A DNA stretch of 56,448 nucleotides, taken from a virus. The notes beneath the pieces were generated by a model. The model saw only the letters and a list, made by a program, of their open reading frames with translations, was not told the origin of the DNA and ran no database searches. Shown one piece after another: positions 1-8,867 of the stretch (positions are counted from its first letter, which is position 1; each line of letters starts with the position of its first letter). The position numbers were made by a program, and so were the translations under genes. Location: the IMG/VR virus record IMGVR_UViG_3300046777_001585, positions 1 to 56,448 of that record; one strand, 5' to 3'.

Positions 1-2553
1 CCCGTTACTCCGCCTGCAACCCCACCGGCCCCGTCTCCCGCGCCGTCTTCGACTCCCCCCAGCGGCGGCATATATACTCCCGGCCCGACACCGCCCCCCA
101 GCGGCGGCATATATACTCCCGGCCCGGCAACGCCGCCTGTCGCCCCGACTATTCCAAACCCGACGGTTACTCCGCCGGTAACACCGCCGGTAACACCGCC
201 TGTCACCCCGGAGACTCCGGCAACCCCTCCGGTAACACCTCCCGTCACTCCGCCGGTAACACCCCCGGCAACCCCTCCGGTAACACCCCCCGTCACTCCG
301 GAGACTCCGGTAACCCCACCGGTAACCCCACCGGTAACCCCACCGGCTACTCCGCCCGCCACGCCGGCTACTCCAGCGTTCAGGCCCGCGCGCGGGAACA
401 CGTTGATCAATGGGGACATGCAGCGTGACAGCGAGGGCCTCATCCTAGACACGCAGGGAAATCGCGTAGCGGCGGGGACGGTCATCGACCTTGGAGCGGG
501 CGGCAAGTTCTACGTAGGCGCTGACGGCAAGCTGTCCGCTAACGACCCAAATGTCGTTCCCCTTGCACCCTCTGGGCAACTTGTTGCACCCACGGGGGCT
601 TACTTATCCACGGCGGCGCAAAAGCAAGCTTTCACGGCAGGAGCCAATGCCGCGGGGATGAAGGAAGATTCCACGGGAAGGCTGTTTTATGCCAACGGAA
701 CGGTTGTTCCAGAGGGAACAGTCATATCGTCTGCCCCCGGATCTTTTGCGGGATCTACGCTTGGCTACAGGGTAGGGGCAAACGGAAGGGCGTCTTTATT
801 CCTAAACCTACCCGGAGTTCCCGGATTTTCAGGACCTCCGGAAGTAAAGCAATATGTCGGACCCGGCATTGCAAAGGCCTTTGACCTTGGGGGTCGTGAC
901 GTTAACCAAGTCCTGAGCGAAACGCTTCCTCCTCTTTACATAGATGGGAAGAAAAACACGAACGTCACGCTTCAGCAAATCGACGACGAGATATTCAGAA
1001 AAACCCTTCGCACGGGGTATGCCCCAGTCGCCGCTGGGACAAAAAAAGAGGAATACGGAAATCTAGGCTTTGGCCAGGCCTTTGCCGGGGGCAATGTTGC
1101 CATCCCAAATACTAAAGGCGCGGGCCTTTGGGCAGCGGGCCTTGATCCAGACGACCCCTCTGTTGGTCTTCGAATCGAGCGTTGGGCGCGTGAAAACCCT
1201 TGGGGCGCTGAAAATGTCAACGATTTCTATAAGACCTTTGGCATTGACAGGGCCACTCTTACTAACGAGGAGAAAAGAAAATATCAGCTAGAAGCGGTTG
1301 ATTGGTATTTTCGAAATAAAGGCCAAATGGCCCCTGTTCCATACGGAAGCGATGAATATGTTGCTCAAAACATAAACAGAATTCATCGCCGTACCGGCTA
1401 CGTACCAATCCCTCAAGGAACCGTCATCAACGGTGTCACGCTTGGCGGCGGCCTTGGAGCGAGCAACGATAACCCCAATACATTAAACGCGACTTATGGC
1501 GGTTTGATTGGAATTGGGATTGACCCATACGACCCCGCGCTGTGGCAAAGGCTTGACCTGCTTGTTCGAAACGACAACAAGATAGGCGGAGAAATCGGCG
1601 GCAAACTTGCCGAGTATTTCAGCAAGAATCCGAGAACGGGGACTAGCGCCGACCTTATCAACGGAGTGGACTGGTACTACCGCGACCTTGGTCGCCGGAT
1701 GGACAAGGACAACTCATTCTTTGGGTCGCTGGTCGGGAAGATTATTGGCATTGGCCTGACAACCGTTGCGGGCGTTATTAACCCGTGGCTTGGTGCTGCA
1801 GTAGGAGCAGGAATTGGCGTGGCCAGCGGCGGCGGATTCTTGGGCGCACTGATGGGCGGACTTGGTGGGTATGGCTGGGGCAACATCCTTGGCAAGGCCG
1901 GGATTAACCTCAACAACATCGTCAAGATTCCGATTATCCAGAAGCTGGGCATCCTGCCCTCCCCATCTACTGCGTTTGGAGTGGAAGCTCTTCAGGCACT
2001 CCTGTCGAGTCCCGTCGAACTTGGGAAGAAGTTTGCAGGAAGTCTGGCCGGTGTTGCGTGGGACGAGTTGACTGAAGAGGACAAGCGTCAGATGTCTGAC
2101 CTTGCCATCGAGATGAACGTCCCAATCGCCCAGTTCAAGGCAGGCATGAGACAGCCTGGCGCTGCATCCCCTGCGCCTTCCCCGTCTCCTTCCCCGTCTC
2201 CTTCCCCGTCCCCCGCGCCGTCTTCGACTCCCAGTGTCGGCCCAAGAGGGATAGTGGACTTATCAAGCTACGCCTTGGCCAATGGCCTTATCAAAAGGGC
2301 AACGGGAGGCGAGGTCACAAGCCCGTGGGCCTCGGACCTTGAGCAGTTGACCAAGGGATGGGATCAAAAGCAGCAGTCTTTGGAAGATAAGTTTTCTCAG
2401 ATGACGAATGACCAGTTCATCCAACAGGCGGACGCAAGCTCGTCGCAGGCTGCTCCCGGCGAGGCGAAAAAGGATTACACTGACTTAATGTCACCGACGC
2501 CTAACGCCATGGCGTCGGCGGGCATTAACTCGTTCATCAAGAGCTACGGATAA
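1..2553 (+). CDS. Virion protein with Pro-Thr repeat region, 5' truncated
   Basis: The reading frame is open from base 1 with no start inside the window, so the gene is cut by the left edge; about 850 residues are visible. The first 130 or so codons are low-complexity Pro/Thr (units PVTPPVTP, PATP, and SGGIYTPGP twice at 61-87 and 100-126). Next come short modules of the type GTVI...YVGADGK, a central part without recognised domain, and a hydrophobic Gly/Ala-rich stretch near 1720-1890 that could contact membrane. A second Pro-Ser linker lies at 2160-2232 and closely resembles DNA at 30-60. A TTG at 403 could start a shorter product but has no Shine-Dalgarno site. Its place just before the portal gene and its composition suggest a structural or ejected virion protein. 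It shows no terminase motifs. Function is inferred, not recognised. Confidence 0.8.
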   Translation, partial: PVTPPATPPAPSPAPSSTPPSGGIYTPGPTPPPSGGIYTPGPATPPVAPTIPNPTVTPPVTPPVTPPVTPETPATPPVTPPVTPPVTPPATPPVTPPVTPETPVTPPVTPPVTPPATPPATPATPAFRPARGNTLINGDMQRDSEGLILDTQGNRVAAGTVIDLGAGGKFYVGADGKLSANDPNVVPLAPSGQLVAPTGAYLSTAAQKQAFTAGANAAGMKEDSTGRLFYANGTVVPEGTVISSAPGSFAGSTLGYRVGANGRASLFLNLPGVPGFSGPPEVKQYVGPGIAKAFDLGGRDVNQVLSETLPPLYIDGKKNTNVTLQQIDDEIFRKTLRTGYAPVAAGTKKEEYGNLGFGQAFAGGNVAIPNTKGAGLWAAGLDPDDPSVGLRIERWARENPWGAENVNDFYKTFGIDRATLTNEEKRKYQLEAVDWYFRNKGQMAPVPYGSDEYVAQNINRIHRRTGYVPIPQGTVINGVTLGGGLGASNDNPNTLNATYGGLIGIGIDPYDPALWQRLDLLVRNDNKIGGEIGGKLAEYFSKNPRTGTSADLINGVDWYYRDLGRRMDKDNSFFGSLVGKIIGIGLTTVAGVINPWLGAAVGAGIGVASGGGFLGALMGGLGGYGWGNILGKAGINLNNIVKIPIIQKLGILPSPSTAFGVEALQALLSSPVELGKKFAGSLAGVAWDELTEEDKRQMSDLAIEMNVPIAQFKAGMRQPGAASPAPSPSPSPSPSPSPAPSSTPSVGPRGIVDLSSYALANGLIKRATGGEVTSPWASDLEQLTKGWDQKQQSLEDKFSQMTNDQFIQQADASSSQAAPGEAKKDYTDLMSPTPNAMASAGINSFIKSYG

Positions 2554-2557
2554 CCCA

Positions 2558-4942
2558 ATGCCTATAGACAAAGCACTGAATCCTGCGCCTTCACTCGAAA
2601 TTATCGCGGTGACGGACGAGGAACCCGATATTGAGATCGTGATTGACCCTGATGGGGGCGCGACGATTGAGATAGGGTCCTCGGACCAAGGACCAAGGGA
2701 CTTTTACGAGAACCTTGCCGAGGTGGTAGACCCTTCAGTGCTGTCCAGGATTGCGTTGGACTTGCTGGATCTGTACGAATCGGACAAGGCTAGCCGGGGA
2801 GATTGGGAGACCCAGTACACGAAGGGCCTTGAGCTGTTGGGTTTGAAGATGGAAGAGCGCACCAAGCCCTTCCGTGGAGCCTCGGGTGCCGCGCATCCCA
2901 TGCTCACAGAGGCGATTGTGCAGTTCCAAGCGCAGGCATTTAAGGAATTGATGCCCGCTGGAGGCCCTGTCAGGACGCAGATTGTTGGTAAAGAGACCTT
3001 GGACAAGGTCCAGCAGGCCGCTCGCGTTCAAGATTTCATGAACTATCAGATCACAACGGTGATGGCTGAGTACACACCGGAGATGGACCAGGCGCTTTTC
3101 TACCTGGGCTACGGTGGATCTGTGTTCAAGAAGACGTATTTCGACGCCACGCGCGGTCGGATGGTTAGTAAATTGGTCTTGGCGGATGATTTGATCATCC
3201 CGTACAACGGTTCGAGCGTGATAAGTGAGTGCCCACGCATTACTCACCGCATCGCGATGTACGAAAACGACTTCAAGAAGCGCGTTTGGTCTGGGGAATA
3301 TCTGGACTACACATTCTTTCCGTCCCCGTCCCCCGAATCTCCGTCAGAAATCCAGTCTGGGATTAACAGACTGGTGGGCATTGAGCCTTCCAGCCGCACA
3401 GACGAACTGTTTCTGCTGGAATTTCACGTCGATCTCGACATTGAGGGCTTTGAAGACGAGGACGAAGACGGAAATTTGACCGGGATCAAGCGTCCCTACG
3501 TCGTTACCGTCGAAGAAAACAGCGGAAAAATTGTTGGAGTTCGCAGGAACTGGGAAGAAGGCGACGAACTCAAGCAACGAATCGAATATTTCGTTCATTA
3601 CGTGCTGGTCGAGGGCCCTGGAGCATACGGCTTGGGCTTTGTGCACCTGATTGGAGGCCTTTCCAAGGCTGCGACCTCGGCACTTCGTCAGCTTTTGGAT
3701 GCAGGAACGCTCGCAAACCTGCCTGCGGGCTTCAAAGCCAAGGGTGCGCGGATCGCGGACGACGATAATCCCATCCAGCCGGGCGAGTGGAGGGATATTG
3801 ACGCGGGCGGCGCGGAACTTTCGGCCTCTCTGCTGCCGCTTCCGTACAAAGAGCCCAGCCAGACGCTATTCCAGCTGCTCGGATTTACGGTCGAGGCCGG
3901 CCAGCGCCTTGCCAGCATTGCTGACATGCAGGTTGGAGACGGAAATCAGCAGGCGGCGGTAGGAACTACGCTGGCGTTGCTGGAACGCGGCTCGATGGTG
4001 ATGTCCGCCATCCACAAGCGCCTGCACTATTCGCAGAAACTAGAGTTTGAGATGCTCGCGCGCGGGTTCGCGCGGTGTTTGCCAGACTCCTACCCCTATG
4101 ACGTGCCGGGTGCAAGCCGCACCATCAAGCGTTACGACTTCAACAACATGGTCGCGGTGCTTCCAGTATCCGACCCGAACATCTTCTCGAGCGCCCAGCG
4201 TCTTACGCTGGCGCAGATGCAGCTTGAAATGGCGCAGAGCGCGCCGCAGATGCACAACCTGTACGAAGCCTACTATCGCGTCTACTCCGCGATGAACGTG
4301 CGGGACATCGATGGCATTCTGAGGCCTCAGAACACGCAGATGCCCAAGGATCCAGCCTCTGAAAACTCCTCTGTCATGGACTTGATGGAGCTAAAGGCGT
4401 TTGCAGGCCAGCACCATGATGCCCACATCATGGCGCACTTGCTGATGGGGATGTCTCCCCTCATCCAATCCATTCCTCAGGCGGCGATCATCTTGCAGAA
4501 GCATGTGTTTGATCACATTCGCTTGAAGGCGGAAGAGGATGCGGAGGCGGAACTCTTTCGCCAGTACGGGAAAGACCCTGAAAGACTTGTCTCCGACATC
4601 CAGAGAGAAGGCCTGGTCGCGACGCTTATCGCCAAGAACCTGCAAGAAGCCAAGGCCCTGCAGGAACAGTTGGCTGGTATGGGCCAGGCGCAGGCTCCGC
4701 AGCAGGACCCGGTGGTCATGCTGAAGGAAAAGGAGCTGGAACTTCGTGCGCAGCAGGATCAAGCGAAGATGCAGATCGAACAGGCGAAGATGCAGCAGAA
4801 TGCACAGATTCAGCAGCAGCGTATTCAGTCCCAAGAGAAGATTGCGCAGGCTCGCGTGGATGTCTCGCGCGAAAGAGCAGCAATGATGAACGAACAAATT
4901 CAAGGAGCACAACAAAATGCCGCTCAAAAAGGGTCGCAGTAA
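2558..4942 (+). CDS. Portal protein
   Basis: The 794-residue product matches the size and layout of podovirus (P22-like) portal proteins, which form the dodecameric ring at the capsid vertex through which DNA enters and leaves. An acidic N-terminus precedes the conserved early segment with GASGAAHPML and the following helical stretch; the core contains ILVMN-like mixed alpha/beta sequence and IADMQVGDGNQQAAVGTT. The last 110 residues are a Gln/Lys-rich coiled coil (ELELRAQQDQAKMQ onward), typical of portal C-terminal barrels. It starts 4 bases after the previous stop, and its last 26 bases overlap the next small gene. The assignment rests on recognised sequence character and on position before scaffold and capsid. 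Confidence 0.85.
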   Translation: MPIDKALNPAPSLEIIAVTDEEPDIEIVIDPDGGATIEIGSSDQGPRDFYENLAEVVDPSVLSRIALDLLDLYESDKASRGDWETQYTKGLELLGLKMEERTKPFRGASGAAHPMLTEAIVQFQAQAFKELMPAGGPVRTQIVGKETLDKVQQAARVQDFMNYQITTVMAEYTPEMDQALFYLGYGGSVFKKTYFDATRGRMVSKLVLADDLIIPYNGSSVISECPRITHRIAMYENDFKKRVWSGEYLDYTFFPSPSPESPSEIQSGINRLVGIEPSSRTDELFLLEFHVDLDIEGFEDEDEDGNLTGIKRPYVVTVEENSGKIVGVRRNWEEGDELKQRIEYFVHYVLVEGPGAYGLGFVHLIGGLSKAATSALRQLLDAGTLANLPAGFKAKGARIADDDNPIQPGEWRDIDAGGAELSASLLPLPYKEPSQTLFQLLGFTVEAGQRLASIADMQVGDGNQQAAVGTTLALLERGSMVMSAIHKRLHYSQKLEFEMLARGFARCLPDSYPYDVPGASRTIKRYDFNNMVAVLPVSDPNIFSSAQRLTLAQMQLEMAQSAPQMHNLYEAYYRVYSAMNVRDIDGILRPQNTQMPKDPASENSSVMDLMELKAFAGQHHDAHIMAHLLMGMSPLIQSIPQAAIILQKHVFDHIRLKAEEDAEAELFRQYGKDPERLVSDIQREGLVATLIAKNLQEAKALQEQLAGMGQAQAPQQDPVVMLKEKELELRAQQDQAKMQIEQAKMQQNAQIQQQRIQSQEKIAQARVDVSRERAAMMNEQIQGAQQNAAQKGSQ

Positions 4943-5159
4943 AAAGGTCATTGGCGGCAACATCGGCGAGATGGTGCGGAAGTTCAAAAAGACCGGGAAG
5001 ATTGGAACTAGTAGCCCAGGTGGCCTGAAGTCTGCTGTTTCGCAGGCCGCGGCGATTGCGTATTCAAAAGCGGGCAAAGCCAAGACCAAAAAAAGCATGG
5101 GCGGCGCAGTTAGGTCTGTTGTTCGCAGGGACGGAAGGACCCCGACCAAGATTTATTGA
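4917..5159 (+). CDS. Small basic protein, DUF6496-like
   Basis: This is an 80-residue Lys/Gly-rich protein beginning MPLKKGRSKKVIGGNIGEMV and containing an Ala-rich middle (AAAIAYSKAGKA). I recognise the pattern of the DUF6496 family, small basic proteins common beside structural genes in phages; no function is known to me. It overlaps the 3' end of the portal gene by 26 bases in another frame, so the two are probably translationally coupled. The strong positive charge would allow nucleic-acid contact, but that is inference. Confidence 0.75.
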   Translation: MPLKKGRSKKVIGGNIGEMVRKFKKTGKIGTSSPGGLKSAVSQAAAIAYSKAGKAKTKKSMGGAVRSVVRRDGRTPTKIY

Positions 5160-5171
5160 GTGATTTTTCTT

Positions 5172-5201
5172 GCCATGGTGCGGCATTCGCTGCACCATGG
5201 C
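5172..5201 (+). promoter_or_regulatory. Strong hairpin with ATTC loop
   Basis: GCCATGGTGCGGC, loop ATTC, then GCTGCACCATGGC form a 13-bp stem with one G-T pair. No T-run follows, so it does not look like a classical terminator. It lies between the DUF6496-like gene and the next small gene, and could be an RNA-processing or attenuation element. It argues against translation starting at GTG 5160. Confidence 0.55.
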
Positions 5202-5237
5202 GACGCCTTCAGACGTGGCCTAATTCGTCTGCTTTAC

Positions 5238-5441
5238 ATGGGAACTGCCATGCTTGAATTTGCAGAAAGTCTCCTCAAGGAGATACGAAAGCTACAGGCT
5301 GACACGGAAGCGTTTGTCCTTAACGGCAACATTGCCGACATGGAGCGTTATCGCTTCATGATGGGCCGTCTTGAAGGCTTAAAAATGGTTGATGCGATTA
5401 CCAGAGATCTTCTGGCTAAGCGTAGCGACGATGATTTTTAA
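5238..5441 (+). CDS. Small helical protein, unknown function
   Basis: From ATG 5238 the gene encodes 67 residues; ATG 5250 (MLEFAESLLKEIRKLQ) is an equally good start, and neither has a strong Shine-Dalgarno site. The frame is open back to GTG 5160, but that start would place the coding sequence across the hairpin at 5172-5201. The product is predicted helical, with an amphipathic N-terminus and the segment MERYRFMMGRLEGLKMVDAI. It sits in the head gene cluster directly before the co-chaperonin gene. I do not recognise a family. Confidence 0.65.
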   Translation: MGTAMLEFAESLLKEIRKLQADTEAFVLNGNIADMERYRFMMGRLEGLKMVDAITRDLLAKRSDDDF

Positions 5442-5458
5442 CCGGAAGGAGGGCACTG

Positions 5459-5932
5459 ATGACAACTGCATCTGAAGAAAAGCCGATGACGGCGCTTGAG
5501 CAGAAGTGGAAGGAAGCTGGCGAGGGCAAAAGCCCTGCGTTGGACGACGCTTATGACGCTGAAGGCAAGTTTCAGCCGGAAAAGCTTGGGACCGCGCTGC
5601 GAGATTTAGTTCCAACCCCAGTAGGCTGGCGAATTGCCATTCTTCCCTACCGTGGACCCGAAAAAACCAAAGGCGGAATTGTTCTGGCGGACGAAACGCA
5701 GCGTCGAACGCAGCTTGCTACGACGTGTGGTTACGTTTTGAAGCTAGGGGACCTCGCCTACAAGGATGAGTCCAAGTTTCCTTCCGGCCCGTGGTGCGCG
5801 GAAGGTGATTGGATCATTTTCGGGCGCTATGCGGGTTCTAGGATCAGCATTGACGGCGGAGAAATTCGTATCTTGAACGACGATGAAATCATCGGGCGTA
5901 TTAACGACCCCGAAGATATTCTTCACATGTGA
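5459..5932 (+). CDS. GroES-like co-chaperonin
   Basis: The 157-residue product carries a Cpn10/GroES beta-barrel from about residue 55 to 150. It opens with PTPVGWRIAILPYRGPEKTK and GGIVLADET, where the mobile loop that contacts GroEL would lie (about 65-85), and continues with CGYVLKLGDLAY, GDWIIFGRYAG and NDDEIIGRI. The roughly 50-residue N-terminal extension is absent from bacterial GroES (about 95 aa). Phage co-chaperonins such as T4 gp31 replace host GroES so that the host GroEL can fold the major capsid protein; the position between portal and scaffold fits that role. An AAGGAGG Shine-Dalgarno site precedes the ATG. No GroEL gene is present in the window. Confidence 0.85.
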   Translation: MTTASEEKPMTALEQKWKEAGEGKSPALDDAYDAEGKFQPEKLGTALRDLVPTPVGWRIAILPYRGPEKTKGGIVLADETQRRTQLATTCGYVLKLGDLAYKDESKFPSGPWCAEGDWIIFGRYAGSRISIDGGEIRILNDDEIIGRINDPEDILHM

Positions 5933-5943
5933 GGAGCATGCAA

Positions 5944-6813
5944 ATGTCAGACGATGAAATGCAGTTTAACGTAGGGGAAGACGAATCCCCTGCCACGGTC
6001 ACCTTGAACCCCACTGAGGGGAACAAGGTTGAGGCGGTTGTTGAGGAGGGCGAGCTTGACCAGTACAGCGATAAGGTTAAGCGGCGCATTGACAAGCTGA
6101 CGGCTCGGTTGCGGGAGACCGAACGCCGTGAACAGGCGGCCTTGGAGTATGCCAAGGGCGCGCAGCAGCGTGCGCACGAGCTGGAGAGGCAGTATCAGCG
6201 CACGGATTACGCGCGGTTGAATGAGGCGAACACTCGCCTAGAGAGCCAGGCTTTGGCCCTGAAGCAGATTATCCGCAAGGCCCGTGAAGAGGGCGACGTG
6301 GATACTGAAACAGAGGCTCAGCAGCGCCTGACATCGATTATGCTCGAGAAACAGCAGGTAGTTAACGTTGCAGCTCAGCGTGAAGCGTATCTGAACCAGC
6401 CGCAGCAGCAGGTCGCGCCGCAACAGCAGACACCGCGGCCCGCGCAGCGTCAGCCCGACCCCAAGGCGGAGGACTGGGCGGAGCGTAACCAGTGGTTTGG
6501 GCGGGACACGGTCCTGACCCACGCGGCATGGGGCGTTCACAAGGAGATGGTTCAAAAGGAAGGATTTGACCCCCAGTCAGATGACTACTATGATGAACTT
6601 GACAAACGCATGAGAGACCTTTTTCCACAAAAGTTTGAAAGTGCGTCAACTAATTCCAGGAGCTATCGGCCCGTGCAAACGGTAGCTCCTGCGGCCCGAT
6701 CAATGGGCGCAGTACATGCACGCCGCACTGTCCGGTTGACTCCGAGCCAGGTTGCGATTGCCAAAAAGTTGGGTGTTCCGCTAGAGGAATACGCCAAGTA
6801 CGTGAAGGAGTAG
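5944..6813 (+). CDS. Scaffolding protein
   Basis: This is a 289-residue, highly charged protein with a long coiled coil (about residues 35-145: KRRIDKLTARLRETERREQA and on), a Gln/Pro linker (QPQQQVAPQQQ) and a basic helical C-terminal segment ending LTPSQVAIAKKLGVPLEEYA. That composition and the place directly before the capsid genes are typical of podovirus scaffolding proteins, which template procapsid assembly and leave or are ejected on packaging; the basic C-terminal helices usually bind the coat protein. ATG 5944 is chosen because GAGGAG at 5931-5936 is spaced correctly from it; GTG 5929 upstream lies in front of that site. Confidence 0.75.
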   Translation: MSDDEMQFNVGEDESPATVTLNPTEGNKVEAVVEEGELDQYSDKVKRRIDKLTARLRETERREQAALEYAKGAQQRAHELERQYQRTDYARLNEANTRLESQALALKQIIRKAREEGDVDTETEAQQRLTSIMLEKQQVVNVAAQREAYLNQPQQQVAPQQQTPRPAQRQPDPKAEDWAERNQWFGRDTVLTHAAWGVHKEMVQKEGFDPQSDDYYDELDKRMRDLFPQKFESASTNSRSYRPVQTVAPAARSMGAVHARRTVRLTPSQVAIAKKLGVPLEEYAKYVKE

Positions 6814-6816
6814 GAA

Positions 6817-7296
6817 ATGTCCGACGCTTTTGATGTGCCAAAATTGAATCGCACCGCTCGCGAGACTCGCGAAGCGACTGCGCGCCGCAAGCCTTGGGCT
6901 CCCCCTTCCCGTCTTGATGCGCCGCCCGCTCCCGCCGGATACAAACACCGGTGGATTAGAGCAGAAGCCGGTGGTCAGGAAGACCGAATCAACATTGCTG
7001 GTAAGCTTCGAGAAGGCTACGAGCTTGTTCGTTCGGAAGAGTACCCTGACTTCACTGCCCCGTCAGTTGAAGACGGTCGTCACGCTGGGGTTCTCAGCGT
7101 TGGCGGGCTCCTTCTTGCTCGAATCCCTGAAGAATCCGTTGATGAACGCAGGGCATACTATTCTTCCCGCACCCACGACCAGCTTAAGGCTGTCGATAAC
7201 GACCTTTTGAAGTCAAATTCGCATTCATCGATGCGGATTGACCGACCGTCGCGGCAGACCAAAGTATCTTTTGGGGGGCCGAAAGGCTCCAATTAG
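6817..7296 (+). CDS. Head-cluster protein of unknown function
   Basis: This 159-residue protein sits between scaffold and the capsid genes, with only 3 bases after the scaffold stop. The N-terminus is basic and Pro/Arg-rich (about residues 8-40). A compact middle (GYKHRWIRAE, EGYELVRSEEYPDF, GGLLLARIPEESVDERRAYY) is followed by a polar tail. Proteins with this pattern (YKHRWIR...GY.PV...LLL..I) occur next to phage capsid genes, but I know no demonstrated function. A head-assembly or minor capsid role is inferred from position only. Confidence 0.7.
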   Translation: MSDAFDVPKLNRTARETREATARRKPWAPPSRLDAPPAPAGYKHRWIRAEAGGQEDRINIAGKLREGYELVRSEEYPDFTAPSVEDGRHAGVLSVGGLLLARIPEESVDERRAYYSSRTHDQLKAVDNDLLKSNSHSSMRIDRPSRQTKVSFGGPKGSN

Positions 7297-7318
7297 TAAC
7301 ATTTTTGAGGAATAGACA

Positions 7319-7897
7319 ATGGCAAATGTCGATAAAGCATTTGGTCTGCGTCCGCTGGGTAATCTTTCTGCGACTGGCGCTCAGAAGCAGTACGGTTATG
7401 AAATTGCGGACAACCAGTCCGGTGCCATCTACCAGGGTGACCTTGTCACCATTGTTGATGGCTACATCGTGAAGTTCGTGCCCGCCACCCACTCGGCGGC
7501 GCTCGGTGTTTTTAACGGTTGCAACTACATTGACCCGTCGTCGGGCAAGCCGACCTGGAAGAACTACTATCCGGGCAGCGTTAACATTACGTCGGGCAAG
7601 ATTACTGCCGACGTTCTTGACGACCCGAACCAGCTTTTCCTTATTCAGGCGGATGAGGACATCGTTCAGGGCGACATTGGCAAGAATGCGGATGTGGTCG
7701 GCACTGGTGGTAGCACCACCACCGGCGTTTCCACGATGGAGCTTGATTCTTCCACGATTGCCGACACGGCTGCCCTTAATCTTAAGATTGTTGGGCTGTG
7801 GAATACTCCCGGCAATGAGCTGGGTAACTACGCAGTTGTCGTTGTGAAGATCAACGAGCACCTGTACGGTTCCACCGGCGTCAAGGCTGTGACCTAA
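7319..7897 (+). CDS. Probable capsid-associated (decoration-type) protein
   Basis: The 192-residue product starts MANVDKAFGLRPLGNLSAT and is rich in Gly, Asp and beta-strand-forming residues (GYEIADNQSGAIYQGDLVTIV, DEDIVQGDIGKNADVVGTGG). Proteins of this kind directly precede the major capsid gene in several podovirus-like phages and appear to be head structural components. It has its own Shine-Dalgarno site (GAGGAAT) 22 bases after the previous gene and 13 bases before the capsid gene. A role in stabilising or decorating the head is inferred from neighbours and composition. Confidence 0.65.
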   Translation: MANVDKAFGLRPLGNLSATGAQKQYGYEIADNQSGAIYQGDLVTIVDGYIVKFVPATHSAALGVFNGCNYIDPSSGKPTWKNYYPGSVNITSGKITADVLDDPNQLFLIQADEDIVQGDIGKNADVVGTGGSTTTGVSTMELDSSTIADTAALNLKIVGLWNTPGNELGNYAVVVVKINEHLYGSTGVKAVT

Positions 7898-7910
7898 GAG
7901 GTAATTACAA

Positions 7911-8819
7911 ATGGCAATTTCACGCGCACAGCTTGTAAAAGAACTTGAGCCGGGTTTGAACGCCCTGTTCGGTCTTGAGTACAAGAACTACGAGAACGAA
8001 CACACGGAAATCTACGACATCGAGTCGTCTGACCGTGCGTTTGAAGAAGAAGTGATGGAAGCCGGCTTTGGCGAGGCTCCGGTGAAGAACGAAGGCGCTG
8101 GCGTCGCTTACGACCAGGCGCAGGAAGTCTACACCGCCCGCTACACGCACGAGACCATCGCCCTGGCGTTCAGCCTGACCGAAGAAGCGGTTGAGGACAA
8201 CCTCTACGACCGCCTGTCGGCTCGCTACACGAAGGCGCTGGCCCGTTCCATGGCTACCACCAAGCAGATCAAGGCCGCTTCCGTGTTGAACGGTGCCTTC
8301 GACACCTCTCTGGGTGGTGACGGCAAGCCCCTCTGCGCGACGGACCACCCGACCCTGTCGGGACCGGACCTGCGCAACGAGCTTGAGACGGCGGCGGACC
8401 TTTCGGAAACTTCCCTTGAGCAGGCGCTCATTGACATCGCGGCGTTCACTGACGAACGCGGTCTCAAGATTGCCGTTCAGGGCCTGAAGCTGCTTATTCC
8501 GAAGGAACTTCAGTTCACGGCGGATCGTATCCTGAAGTCCACACTCCGTGTCGGCACTGCGGACAACGACATCAACGCTATTCGCAACATGGGCATGATT
8601 CCCCAGGGCTACACGGTCAACCATTACCTGACCGACCCCGATGCGTGGTTTGTTAAGACCGACGCACCGAACGGGATGAAGATGTTCCAGCGTGTTTCGA
8701 TCAAGACTGGCTTCGAAGGCGACTTCGACACCGGCAATGTTCGATACAAGGCTCGTGAGCGCTACAGCTTCGGCTTCAGCGATCCGCGCGGCATCTTTGG
8801 GTCGCCTGGTTCGGCCTAA
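7911..8819 (+). CDS. Major capsid protein
   Basis: The 302-residue product has the features of a HK97-fold coat protein of the Mu gpT-like kind: an acidic N-terminal arm (GLEYKNYENEHTEIYDIESS), the FEEEVMEAGFGEAPVKNEGA segment, a helical spine (LALAFSLTEEAVEDNLYDRLSARYTKALARSM region), the loop with DGKPLCATDHPTLSG, and a C-terminal strand set ending RYKARERYSFGFSDPRGIFG. It is followed at once by a strong terminator, as expected for the most highly expressed gene of a head operon. Scaffold and a co-chaperonin gene lie just upstream and would serve its assembly and folding. Confidence 0.85.
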   Translation: MAISRAQLVKELEPGLNALFGLEYKNYENEHTEIYDIESSDRAFEEEVMEAGFGEAPVKNEGAGVAYDQAQEVYTARYTHETIALAFSLTEEAVEDNLYDRLSARYTKALARSMATTKQIKAASVLNGAFDTSLGGDGKPLCATDHPTLSGPDLRNELETAADLSETSLEQALIDIAAFTDERGLKIAVQGLKLLIPKELQFTADRILKSTLRVGTADNDINAIRNMGMIPQGYTVNHYLTDPDAWFVKTDAPNGMKMFQRVSIKTGFEGDFDTGNVRYKARERYSFGFSDPRGIFGSPGSA

Positions 8820-8840
8820 CCTGGGAGAAATCCTTGAATT

Positions 8841-8867
8841 AAGGGGGCTGTCAAAGCCCCCTTTTTT
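8841..8867 (+). terminator. Rho-independent terminator after capsid gene
   Basis: AAGGGGGCT, loop GTCAA, AGCCCCCTT form a perfect 9-bp stem continuing into a run of six T. It ends the portal-to-capsid transcription unit. Confidence 0.9.

Noticed and set aside
403-2553. Treating TTG 403 as the true start of the first gene
   Set aside because: The frame is open to base 1 with coherent Pro-Thr repeats, and no Shine-Dalgarno site precedes 403.
1-2553. Large terminase as the first gene, given its place before the portal
   Set aside because: No Walker A, Walker B or RNase H-like nuclease motifs; the sequence is Gly/Pro-rich and structural in character.
4391-5149. 252-codon minus-strand frame rich in Leu opposite the portal end
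   Set aside because: It is the complement of the Gln/Lys coiled-coil codons; no start signal and no plausible family.
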